A stretch of DNA of 64,000 nt from Haliclystus octoradiatus. Lineage: Eukaryota > Cnidaria > Staurozoa > Stauromedusae > Haliclystidae. Within the stretch, counting starts at the first letter, position 1. The number at the start of each line of letters is the position of its first letter. Positions 12,646-23,630 of the stretch are shown in pieces. The notes beneath the pieces were generated by a model. The model saw only the letters and a program-made list of their open reading frames with translations. It did not search any database and was not told where the DNA came from. A program made the position numbers and the translations under genes. The stretch lies in NCBI GenBank assembly GCA_916610825.1, contig OU744450.1:18034814-18098813 (forward strand). The letters run 5' to 3'.

Positions 12646-12723
12646 GCTCAATCAACGTCTATTTTATCGTTTATTTTTATTACAAATTAATAAGTAGAAA
12701 CTTACTGATACGAACTAAGAAGT

Positions 12724-14090
12724 CTTGGAGGATTATAAACCTCTAACAATTCTTTCAGATATAAAGGGGCTAGGCCATGAAGAGATTTGAAAGCAAGCAA
12801 TAATATTTTAAACTCAATTCTTTGACAGACAGGAAGCCAGTGAAGTTCAAATAAAATTGGTGAAATAAGATCATATTTGCGAGTACATGTACCAAGCCAT
12901 GCAGCTGCATTTTGCACATATTGCAGTTTCTTGATTAATAGTTTAGCAATGCAAAGATATAACGAATTGCATTGATCTAATTTTGAGGTAACAAATGTAT
13001 GTATTAATGTCTTCGTGGTGTTCAAGTCAAGGTACATTCTTATTTTAAAAATTTTATAGAGATGAAAAAATGATGACAAACAAACTTTGTTAATGTGCTC
13101 TGTCATTGTTAAATGTTTATCAAAGATGACACCAATGTTACGAGCAGAGATTGACGGATAGACACATTCATCGCCAATTTTCACAGAAATATTGCTTGAG
13201 GTATTACGAAAGCGGGAACTGATAATTAATAGTTCAGTTTATCCCTGTTGAGCTTTAATTTGTTGGCAGACATCCATAGATCAATTTCAGCAACACAAGC
13301 TTCAATTTTTGAGATAGCAGACTGAAGATCACCGTCTGTAGTGGTCTCAAAAGTTATAAAAATTTGTATGTCATCAGCATAAAGATAAAACGGCACATTA
13401 TGTGATCTTAAAATGATCTATGGGTGATGTATTTAGACTAAAAGGTATAAAAGTGGCCCCAGAATTGACCCTTGAGGAGCTCCACAGTCAAGATACTTCA
13501 ATGAGGATTTACAGTCATTGACAAATTTCTTTCTATCTGTAAGATATGATTTGAGCCATTGCAATGTCCAAAACGAGACGAAAGTCTTGATAATAGTATG
13601 TCATGATCCACTGTATCAAATGGAGCAGAGAGATCTAACAGTAGTAAAATAGCAGACCCATGACTACCAACAGCACATAATATATCATTCTGAACACGGA
13701 GAAGCGCAGTTTCAGTACTATGAAATTCCTTGTAAGCAGATTGAAACAGTTCATTTAAGTTGCTGGAGTGTAGAAATTCTTTCATCTGAAATGCAACAGT
13801 CTTTTCAATGCATTTAGAAATAAATGTCAAGTTTGAGATTGGTCTGAAATTGGAGAACTTCTCGAAGTCAAATGACTGTGTTTTTAGAGCAGGCAAGAGT
13901 GCATCAATCTTGATCGATTCAGGGACATGTGATAATGTTAGAGATAGATTTACGATGTTGGCAATTATAGCAAGCAGGGACATTGCACATTTAAGCACTG
14001 AAGCAGGTATTGGGTCAAGGATGCAGGACTTTGGATAACATCAATAAGCTAATATAAAAGCAATGATTTGTCTACAGATAAATGTTTCCT
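12724..14090 (-). mobile_element. CR1/L2-like LINE, reverse transcriptase (upstream half of the split copy)
   Basis: Minus-strand order of motifs: KSCILDPIPASVLK (about 14035), [38 protein letters not shown] (motif A region), [13 protein letters not shown] (about 13460), LYADDIQIF (catalytic YADD, about 13380), LMTEHINKV-like words, VQNAAAWLG, ELHWLPVCQRIEFK, LHGLAPLYLKELL. These are the ordered polymerase and thumb blocks of a CR1/L2/jockey-type LINE. Frames break near 13490, 13420 and 13220. The copy is 5'-truncated near 14090 and continues past the Penelope insertion at 11342-11690. Confidence 0.85.
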
Positions 14091-15216
14091 CCACGCCAAA
14101 TGTAATACAGATTGCATAGTTTGGGAAAAGATAACAGTTAACACATAGCGTTATGATGCATGCATGCGAGTAGATTTCAGTCAAAAGGTAGGAAAAGCCT
14201 TGAAAACCTCCTTAAACCCATTGCTAGAACAATGTTATCTTCACTTCTGAGCTAACAGAAAAAGAGGGAATCTGCCGATTGGAGGAACTCTCTCATGCCT
14301 GTGATGCAAATTTGACTTGTGGCACCCAAATAGGATAAAAATTGGCAAGCATGCTTTTGAGCTCATTAATAAACTATGTACTGGCATCCATTAACCAGTT
14401 CATCCTCAAAAGTTTCACTCTTTGAACCATAGGATATTTAGGCTACATTATTGCAAACTCATTCATGTGTATTTATATAGCCTAAAAATTGTGCAGTCTG
14501 GCCATCTGAAAGGTAGGTCTACATTAATGCCTTGGTAATAGTATAAGATAGGCCTATAAGTCTGAAGAGATACAATTCTCAGCATTGCGATGCAGTTTTT
14601 ATTCCAGTTGAAGCAAATATATTATTATATATGAGTATTTTAAGCTTGAACTTTTATGCTATACTCTTATACTTTTCTGCTATCACATCACATGCACTTG
14701 TACATTGTTATTGTGGTTGTCCTCATTGTACACACTGGTTGTTGTTGCCCTGATTTTTGTCATATTCAATAATTTAAAGTTGCATCTGTACAAAATAGGC
14801 CTACTACTGAAATGCCTTCAGGGATAGTCCATTTATGATGCTATCTATATTACACGCTCTGTTAACATCGTCCAGTTCGATTATTATATGCACATGGTTG
14901 TATCGCAGCACGGCGATATTATTTCCACAAATTTATGGAATTATTTTCTGATTTTCTGTTGATTAGGCTCTTATCAAGAGATGGGCTTTTTACAATGAAA
15001 TTGGGTCTCAAGTTGACCTGCTTAATTAATTGTTTGACACCAACTGTAGACTTTAAAATAACTTCTAGTGATCTAGGAACTTTCAACTGGAAATTTACAA
15101 CAGCCTTGCTCACAATCCATTGTCTACCTTGGATTTGTTTATTGAACCATTTCATTACATTTTACTTAATTAATTATTGTACCTTACTACGTTTTGACAT
15201 TTAAACCATCATTGTA
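14091..15216. other. spacer with one unidentified minus-strand ORF (14919-15155)
   Basis: No recognised gene. The minus-strand frame 15155-14919 starts with ATG and encodes 78 residues (MKWFNKQIQGRQW... ending SINLWK). It is basic, with no motif I recognise, and the opposite strand is also open over the same bases. It could be a fragment of an unknown transposable element or chance. Confidence 0.35.
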
Positions 15217-16105
15217 GGGGAGACCAGGGGGACTTGGACCAGTTTTCACATTTTTAATTATTAAAATTATTGTGGTTGAGCAAATGTAACAAATTTTATG
15301 TCATTAATTAGCCAACATGCTCAATTCAAAAGGGTAAGAATATCAATTACATAAATGTAGCAATTTTTCAAAGATTTAGTGCAGAAGACCGACCATTTTA
15401 GTGGGGAGACTTGGGACACGGTGGGGTGACATGGATCATGCATATTTTATTAAAATTTCATTAAATAACTGACAAATAAACTTTCCAGTACCAGACACTA
15501 CGGCTGTTGCTTTGACTTAGGGAGTTCATTTGATCAAAATTGAGCTAGCAAAAAGTAATTTTAGCATTAATAAAGAATATTATTTTTGACGCACCTGTCA
15601 TCAGTCTAATTGTAATTGATTTAGCAACTTTATCTCCACAAAGTAAAAAAGTCAAATATAGGGCATATAAATGAAAACAAACTCATATCTCCACCAAATG
15701 CGATTAGTTTCCCATTCGTCGTCTATGCTAAAACGCGCTGTTCCATGTCTCCCCGTTTGGCTTCCCAGCAAAAAATGAGGTGGCACTCCTCATCAACAGG
15801 AATGTATTCAAAAAATTTATATCAAAATATTCATCAAAGTGAATCCATTGAAATGGCACCATTCAAAATGGCAATTGAACACTTATTCTAAAATTAATTG
15901 AATCAAAAGAGGAACCGCAAAACGTATGACGGTCATCAAAAGCTAGTACACTAAATTTTTGACAATTAGTTATTGTTGCTTATTGAAATTTAGGGAAACA
16001 ACATGAAATGAAGTGATATACAACATATTAGAAGATAATTTACATGGGTAATCAGGAACGCTTTTGTCCCATGTCTCCCTAGGTCCAAGTCTCCCCGGTC
16101 TCCCC
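15217..16105. mobile_element. non-autonomous DNA element with GGGGAGACC termini
   Basis: GGGGAGACCAGGGGGACTTG at 15217 and the complement of ctccccggtctcccc ending at 16105 form terminal inverted repeats of about 24 bp with two mismatches. Related words recur inside each end (GGGGAGACTTGGGACA near 15402, CCATGTCTCCC near 15745 and 16068), giving subterminal repetition. No ORF with a transposase signature is present. It lies 86 bp from the next DNA transposon. A clear target duplication was not found. Confidence 0.75.
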
Positions 16106-16729
16106 AAACAATCACTCTTATTTGGCTCTAGAAATGAAACTATTTCAATCATTTTATAATTTTATGAAACGCTTAAAACTAGCAACTGGGATTAGGCCAA
16201 TGAAATTTGATTGATAGTTTCTCGTCAGCGCCCGAGTCAAAAATTTCATTATTTGCAATTATTTCATTATTAATGTTAAAATAGGACATATAAGCAAAGA
16301 TGAAACAGTTAGAGCGTTACAACATTTACTTTGACATGTTTATTTGCCAGTAAATACCTTCTTAGTAGACTATGTTCATGTTTAAATGAAATAAATTCTT
16401 GTTGTATTGATATTCATGACCATCTTGCTTTTGTATCTCGTTTCAATGTGAGCGTGCCTCGATTAAATGAGTTGTTATGGATACGAAATGAAACACAAAA
16501 ACACGTGCGATAGGAAATATTTTTGCAATACTTTATGCATATGTAGCCTTTTGATAAAGTTAAAAAGTTTACCCTTCTTGTTTACAATGTTTTCATTGGC
16601 AATTTTACATGATCATAAATATTTAGTTAAATGGAAAATTGTTGACATAGGAGATTTGGATGATTCTCTTACATTTAATTCATTATTTTATAAACTGGTA
16701 GGCTGGGCTCTTTCTCTTCTCTTCATTAG

Positions 16730-19700
16730 GCTGGTATGATAGATGGTGTAGGCGTTATTTCTGTGTGGTTGGGTAAGAACTTTAACTGTTCTGCAATTTT
16801 ACACTCTCACATGGACATGATAGCAGAATATGTACATTTAGAAAAGGTTTTTGTTGGCAAGAGCATTCAAATCATTGATTTGATGGAGTGTACTTCAACT
16901 TTGGAAGCAAGAAAGGCCTGCCAAATGTTTGGAAATTTTGTAAAAATTGTTGTAAGGCTAGAGCACCCCGAAGATTGCATTTGTGAGAAAAGTGGACATA
17001 ATATTTGGGCAGCACCTGTCAATTCATTTGCTGTGATGATGGCAGCTCAAAGAAATTTGTCCCAGTTATCAAACTCTATACCTTTACCTGATCCAGTAAA
17101 TCCGAGAAACCAGCAGGATAAATGTAACAATGCTCTGCTGAGCATTTTGAAAGGGAAAGGCCTTGGCTGGGACCATGTGCGACATTATTCGTTTATTCCG
17201 AAACTGTGGAAAATTTTATGGTATGTGGATGGTCATCATTTGACATTGTCAAGTCGTTCCAAGCAGATCCCCGACATTTTCAAGCCACTTTCTGGTTTTA
17301 ATAGACCACAAACGCATAAACACCGCAAGCGTTCCATTGATTACCTCAAATCAGACGTTTTGAAGGCACATGTTTATACTCTTCAAGAATTGTTGAGTAC
17401 AGTTTGGATTGAAGAGAAAATATGGAAAGAGTTGAAGGTATGGCTATATTTAGCATTAATTTGTACAAATATCAAATGTCTCAATTCTACTAAACTTCTA
17501 ATTATATGGACCTATTTCTCTGGCCACAGTGAAAATAAAATTACACTATAAAATAAGATTTTAATTTTTTTAATTTTTAGGATGCAATCATGGTGCTGGC
17601 TAGTATATTGTCCACCTACGCCAGCTACCTGGACCAGAAAAATGAAGAGATGAAAGCCTTACACAATAGTCCGAACCCTGCCAGGACATTGTCATCTTCA
17701 CAATCTGTGAAAATATTGAGTAAAAAGGCGTCTATAGATAAAGGTCTGCACTCCTTACGAAGTAAAGTTGAGAGTGCAGACTTTTATTCCCCAATATCAG
17801 TTGGTGATTTTTGTCCCCCCGACCGTAGAAAGCGATATTTTTATATTAACCTATTGAAATCTGGACTTTCTACGGATTGTTCAGTAATTTTATATTTGTA
17901 TAGCGCTGGTGGTAATATAGGAAACTTATATTTCATCTGGAAAATTCCTGACCATTGCTCAACAGAAGAGTTGATGAACAAAAATATGGATATCATAAGA
18001 AGTGTTGAGAAGGAGATTCCCCAATATCAAACCAGATTGGCAAGGAGAGAGTTTATAGAAACATTTGGGAAGTTTGGTGGCGCTCCAAATTCAATTTTGA
18101 GAGAACTGTTTTCTGAACTGACAGGAGACTGTTCATCATCAGCAAACCTCAATCAGTCCGAAATTGATGCCAGAGTAAAAATTGCTGTACTCTCAGAGGA
18201 TGATGATATTGTACTAGATTTACGTGAATTTAATGGCAGCGAAAGCAACAAATATGAGGTGTTTTTTAAGGAAGTTGATTCTTATCTAAATGATAAGACT
18301 GCAGTACAGGAGCGCAGGCATACTGACTTAGTATATCTTGCAAAAGCGATGTCCTTTCGAGATTTTAGAGACCAAGTAATAAAAACGGTACCAGAAGGGA
18401 CACCAATCCCCTCAATTCAATGGCTGAAATGGCAGTTCCATCCAAGACATCCAAACACAAAGGCAGCCAAATGCTACAAATGTAAGATGAATATTAAAAT
18501 GATGGTGCAGAAGCGCCAGTTTCGGAAAGCCCATCCAGATGCTCATTACTGTGCAACCATTTGGAGGTACATGCGAGAGTATGCGATAAAACATCGAAAT
18601 AATGCCGAGTTACTGTGCTTGGATGACAAGCACAAACAAAAGTGGGTGAGCCTAGTTTTCCTGTGGCTGCAGCAGAGAGAGGAAAAAAAGTGATAGTCAG
18701 TGGAGACGAAACCATGGCTGTTGGTGATCATGATTTCACACGGTTATCTCTGATCCCAAGTGTTATGTTGAAGGTAAATTGACTCAGAACTCAGAACTTT
18801 TTCAATATATTCTACCCGTAATTTAGACAACAGAAAAACTATGTAAATCACCAATAGAGATATCTTATTAGTTGATGTGATGAAGAATACAATTTACTTA
18901 TACCTGTGAAATGCAGTTGATAAAGTTCATAAACATGAAATGGACCATTTTTCTATGAATTCATGAACTAAGTATTTCAATAGTTCATGAAAAATAAGCC
19001 ATTCAATATTCATGAATTGTTCATAAACTGTCCATGTACTCATACATTGCTTTTCACAGAGGTTAAGTATCCTGCTTAGCAAATAATTTCATTTAATTAT
19101 ATTTAGATTTAGATTACAATCACAGAGTCGATCGATGCTAGTTTTTACACAGGCCAAGTATATGTTGGTCTAAAAGATGCTGTGCTTCAAGCTTTAAGTC
19201 CCTTAAGGCATGCAACAGAGTTGGATAAAATGCTCAAAAGTCAAGTTGAAGGTATTTTAATTTGATTTTCATTTTCCATTACGTATTGATTACTGTTCAA
19301 ACAGTAAATAGAATATCAAATTGCAACACAACCTTCAAGTATATGCCTACATGTTTCTATGAGATAACTGAAACTCATACAGTATGTTTGACATAATTAT
19401 TTTGAATTAATATAATATTTAATAAGACTAATTTATTACTTTGCAGGAGCAAAGCCAATATTGCTCTTATACACTGATGGAGGCCCTGATCACCGACTGA
19501 CATATCTAAGCGTCCAGTTATCGCTGATAGCAATTTTTCTAGATTTAGACCTTGACGTATTAATTGCTGCAAGGACAGCACCAAATCCCTCTTGGGCAAA
19601 TCCAGTTGAGAGGATAATGAGTATTGTAAATTTAGGCTTACAATGTGTAGGGATGATGCGTTCCAAGCAGTGGGAACGATATGAAGAAGCAGTTGGTATG

Positions 19701-21001
19701 TAGTTTTTCATTTGGTTAGTTGTATAAAATATTGTTGATTGTACCGGGAAGTAATAAGCCATTTGTCAACAATCTAATTTCAGAAAATTGCAACAATTTG
19801 GCAAAGCTTCGATCAGCCATTGATTATGATAACTTGACAGCATCCCACAAGGAAACTCTTAGACCATGTAGAGAGATGCTCAGTGGTATGATAGAGCGTC
19901 TACAGCTGAAAGGTAGAAATTTCGAAGTATTTCAGCCAGCCATGGAGACTGAAATTAGTGATTTGTGGACACTTCTCAAGAGTGTTGATGACACTTTACA
20001 GGTATTTTGCTTAAAATACTTGAACCAAACTAAAATTAAACAATCAACAACCTTGTAATGTATGATCAATTATATTTCAGCGAACAGATACCACCAAAAA
20101 AGATGTAAAAGACAAATCAAAATTAAAAGAATTTATTGACCATTGTTGTCAAATTAGGCATTATTCTTTTCAAATAAAGAAATGTGGAATGCCGGAATGC
20201 GAAATATGCAAGTAAGTATAATGTGACTCATAGCATGTAACTACAATTGATTTGGTATAAATTGAATGCTTTGCTATCTGATAAACCAAAACTTTTGGTA
20301 GCATTTATTCCAATTTTTGTCTCAATTTCAAGACCATTGAGAATGGATAGTCAAGAATTGTCAAGATAGTCAAGATCCTGTTCCTGGTGCAGATGGCCAT
20401 TATAAGTCATTTGATGAAGTATACCATTTACCAACAACTGAGCAGTATCGGCCATCCAACATTCCAGTGCGAAAAACTGGCTCATTACCATTCTCTGCCA
20501 GTAAACAGCATGTGAAAAACATTGACATGATGATGCAGTGTGCCGAGTGCGATCAATGGAGGCTGTTATACAGCAAATTCAAGTATAAACCAGCGCAGAA
20601 AAAGGTTGTGGAGGCCATTATAGAGGATGTGGAGTACACTTGTGGTACAACACTAGGTAAGACTTGCAGCATCAAATTTCTTGTGATAATCAAAATTTCC
20701 TATTTCTGTATTCGTCTCTTTCTGATTTGCGAAGATAGCCTACATTGAGGAGTTTTGTAATACTTTTTAATCTTTTTTTCCAGATGGTCTTGCCCTACCT
20801 GAGGCTTATCCACAGCTGTATGTTCGCAACAACATGTGCACTGCACCTGTGGAGAAGCTCTATTACGCATGTGGATATGATGATATTTGCATTCAATGTT
20901 CAACCACAGAGAACCTTGAATCCTGTGATTCCAATGATCAGTTTTATCCTCAGTGCACTGATTGTATTGCAGCGGAAAAAGAAAGGTCAAAAAGAAAATG
21001 A
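16730..21001 (+). pseudogene. multi-exon DDE-like transposase candidate with Cys-rich C-terminus (two lesions)
   Basis: Exons inferred from GT-AG sites and consistent phase are 16730-17437, 17581-18773, 19113-19251, 19447-19695, 19784-20001, 20081-20211, 20333-20656 and 20784-21001; the 5' exon is unresolved. Acidic candidates in DDE order are LLCLDDKHK (about 18620), LLYTDGGPDHR (about 19470) and WANPVERIMS (about 19600). Downstream come CGMPECEIC, CAECDQW, and a tail with CIQC and QCTDC that may bind zinc. I recall similar multi-copy uncharacterised proteins in cnidarians, sponges and amphioxus. A one-base deletion near 18636-18641 and a frame break with stop near 20366 inactivate this copy. 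The DDE assignment rests on motif spacing only. Confidence 0.72.
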
Positions 21002-21046
21002 TAGTCGATAATCAATTGATGAAAGATCACCTGTATTAAAATAGAC

Positions 21047-21052
21047 AATAAA
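21047..21052 (+). promoter_or_regulatory. polyadenylation signal AATAAA of the transposon gene
   Basis: AATAAA lies 46 bases after the stop codon at 20999-21001 and before the right terminal repeat, as expected for an autonomous element carrying its own 3' end signals. Confidence 0.6.
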
Positions 21053-21550
21053 TAATATGTACATTACAGACATGTTTCACTCCATTTTTAGTTAAATTTA
21101 ATGTTGCTGTTCTTCCTGGTTGATCATCTTGATGGTTTCTTCTTTTCCGCATTGCAAAGCGCAAAATATCCGCTTGAAAAATTAATTAGTAGGTACAGGC
21201 GAATTTTCATTTTGTATAAAAAATAATAATGAATAATGAAAAATGAAAAAAAAACCTCCCCAAATTTTCAAAAAAAGTTGACGAGAAACTATAAATCAAC
21301 TTTCGTTGGCCTTAGGGGCAGTGGGGGTAATTGAAATTAGGGAATTTTGATTTTCAGGTCAATGTACTTATACTTTATGTTCATTGTTAGCAGTCTGTTG
21401 TTATAAATGAATTACAATGATATCAGCATGTGATTTCACAAACTTTTGGGGCACAGTTCATTATCAGGTAGGCTAACAAGACAGTACATATGAGTTTGGG
21501 TGAGAGATATAGGCCTATAGGCCTAGCTAGCCTAGGGGCTTGTCGCTTAC

Positions 21551-21669
21551 CTTAGTCCATCGAATAAACCTTTTGACTGCTCAAATAATTCACAAAACTC
21601 TTCAACTACTTCCTTGTCACGGTTATGAGTCACTAAACTGCTTGATTCTATCAAGGGTTGCTCATTCAT
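21551..21669 (-). CDS. probable first coding exon of an unidentified minus-strand gene
   Basis: On the minus strand an ATG at 21669 opens 39 codons (MNEQPLIESSSL... ending EQSKGLFDGL) and two further bases, ending exactly at a consensus donor AAG|GTAAGC (donor bases 21545-21550). The peptide is acidic and helix-prone (DKEVVEEFCELFEQSKG) and is not transposon-like. Downstream exons would lie at lower coordinates, beyond the 5.1-kb transposon, so that transposon may sit in intron 1. I do not recognise the protein and found no second exon in the window. Confidence 0.5.
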
Positions 21670-22237
21670 GATTGAAACTCCTCATTGCAACTGATGAAAC
21701 ACAATTGCCAGAAGGAACGCACGAGCGTAAGTTTAGAAGTTGTGTGGAAAGTTGTCAATTGTGGTCATAAAAAGTGATTTGCAGAAGTATGTGAAAACAG
21801 TGAAATATCTGAAATATGACCTTTCACCATATTAGAAAGAGACTGGGACAATATGCTAGCCGATGGAAGATGGCGTGAAAATTGGGAGAACCAATTCTAT
21901 ATTTCTATTGGGAGTCTCCCAATGGGAGAGTCTAGCAGTCTGAGTCTGAGAACTTTGACTTTTATATTCGAATTTGAGACAGTATTTACTCCTCGAACTG
22001 AGACCACGGAAAGTTTGTAGTTTCACCAATCAGCAGGACAATAAAAGGCAAAATAGATATGAATATCCTCTCCAATCTTGACAAATTACGTGGATGTGGC
22101 TTTTCCATATCGCCATTTAGGCCTATATTGAAAAAGGTAAGGAAATTTCTGCGTCCTGCCTACCATCTCCATGGACAGTATGGCAGATCCGTCTCCGAGA
22201 TTCTGATTCTTACGGTCAAAATTCAGCAAACGCTCCT

Positions 22238-22451
22238 GTGCTGCCCTCATTCCATAGTGGAATCCTTGAATTTGGAACGCCAGATATTTACGCCAAAATT
22301 ACGCCACGCCAAGTCAGTATCCAAGGATACGCCAAGAAGCCCAAATTTAGTTGAAAACTATAGAAGTTTCTTAAATTTCCACGCCAAAAAAACCAAATTG
22401 GCGTAACATATCCGGCGTAACATACATGGATTCCACTATGGTGCTGCCCTC
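22238..22451. mobile_element. 192-bp MITE flanked by 11-bp direct repeats
   Basis: GTGCTGCCCTC occurs at 22238-22248 and 22441-22451 as an exact 11-bp duplication. The enclosed 192 bp begins ATTCCATAGTGGAATCC and ends GGATTCCACTATG, so the ends are inverted repeats of about 13 bp. Several acgcc/ggcgt words follow inside both ends. A duplication of this length is in the range of Mutator-like elements. There is no coding potential. Confidence 0.8.
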
Positions 22452-22519
22452 GAGATCTCGGCAATAAGCTTCGTAGACTTCATACTCTGTAGTGCCAGTC
22501 GTCAAAGCAAGCTTAGCTA

Positions 22520-23190
22520 AGCGAGGCAGCTGCATCCCCAAAATGAACAATTTTCTTGTGATTACCGCCTCTGAAGCTGCAGCTTTTATTGAAAACCAGC
22601 AGTAAGAAATGATTTTTTTGTCATTTTCTGTAAATGTTTTGCTGGAATGATAGATTATTTGCAGACTGGGTCAGGACTCAGGATGACAACGTTCCAGATT
22701 CAAATTGGCAGTTTGCAGAGTACTGCAGAGATACTCCCGATATAAAATTTTCAGCATCTCGAGCCGCTTGGAAATTTTTTTACGAAAGCCTTGTTACTAC
22801 TAATTTCTATAGAATATTGATTTTCTGCCCGCTGAGAAGGCAAACATTTGTTAAAGCGCCTGCGAAATTTACGTGGTACATTCTACATACATGTAGAATA
22901 CAATAGAATAGATGGTTCACGTCATCTCGTACCAGTCTGCAAATAATGGCAATCTTGATGAGATCTCAGGGAGGCAGCTCCAAAAAAAGTGAGAAGTGGG
23001 GGCGGCAACTGATTAAATTTTACTTCAGGGACGCCAAAGGCCATCATTTAAGGCAGAAATTGTAAAAAGAAAATAACAACATAACAATTTTAACCTGCCA
23101 TTATTATATGAAAACTGCAGCTTCAGTAGCAGCAATCACGAGAAAAATTTTTATCTCTGGGGCACAGCTGCCATGCTCTGCAGATCGGAT
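22520..23190. repeat. diverged long inverted repeat (foldback)
   Basis: The left arm (about 22520-22700) and right arm (about 22910-23190) are inverted relatives. gaggcagctgca...tctgaagctgcagctttta on the left pairs with the complement of aaaactgcagcttcag...cacagctgcc on the right. tatttgcagactgg near 22660 pairs with ccagtctgcaaata near 22937. Arms are imperfect and the right arm has about 90 extra bases. It is probably an old foldback element upstream of TMEM223. Confidence 0.55.
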
Positions 23191-23630
23191 CTCGTTAGCA
23201 AAATTTACTTATCTATTGAGAGATGCTAAGTGGCATAGGTAGGCCTAGGTCTAGAAGGGTCAAAACAAAAATTGTAAATTTAAAACAGAAAATGGATGCA
23301 TCAAAGTCAGGAAAACTAGATTTACAGGAAATGATAAATGGAAGACGATTAAATACATTGACGTAGATACAATATCAAGCCATTGCAGTAACGGTAGACC
23401 CATATATTACTTCTACCTAGCCTATAACCTTTGCATGATGGGAGAATGGCCATTACACCCAGTTTGCAGAGAAGGGGGCTTTCAGGCAAGATCTCGAGGA
23501 GTGGCCACAAAATATTTTGGCGGAGGCATCTTTCGATAGATTTCAGACTTCTCTGCGGACGAAAAATAATATTCTTCAGAGAAACAGTAGTAATAGGGTT
23601 TCCATAAGAAATTATCGCGGACGGATCAAG

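Larger units (their letters stand above)
11679..12723. mobile_element. palindromic Penelope-like insertion with 12-bp target duplication
   Basis: GAACTAAGAAGT occurs at 11679-11690 and 12712-12723, flanking an insert whose two arms (11690-12170 and 12202-12683) are inverted copies about 480 bp long around a 31-bp centre. Each arm encodes the C-terminal GIY-YIG-type domain of a Penelope-like element. The left arm does so on the minus strand (near 12170 to 11884), the right arm on the plus strand (near 12202 to 12490), with words [20 protein letters not shown] and DEHKRKGSAVYAHVN. The 5'-truncated ends meet at the centre and the 3' ends point outward. The right arm has acquired a stop near 12347. 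Confidence 0.88.
16192..21314 (+). mobile_element. 5.1-kb DNA transposon with TIRs, encoding a spliced DDE-like gene
   Basis: Left terminal inverted repeat 16195-16227 begins GGCCAATGAAATTTGATTGA. The right repeat, 21279-21311, is its complement with three mismatches over 33 bp. TTA flanks both ends (16192-16194 and 21312-21314), giving a 3-bp target duplication. Between them lies one plus-strand multi-exon gene ending at 21001, with a polyadenylation signal AATAAA at 21047-21052. The inner flank on both sides has ttcattatt words. The TWA-type duplication recalls PIF/Harbinger, but the encoded protein does not look like a Harbinger transposase, so superfamily placement is open. Confidence 0.88.

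Noticed and set aside
16467..16697. Possible upstream exon of the DDE-like gene ending at a gtaggc donor
   Set aside because: The resulting intron to 16730 would be only 32 bp, too short for animal splicing, and the peptide shows no family pattern. The 5' exon is left open.
22059..22406. 115-codon ORF upstream of TMEM223
   Set aside because: It crosses into the 192-bp MITE and depends on MITE sequence for its second half.
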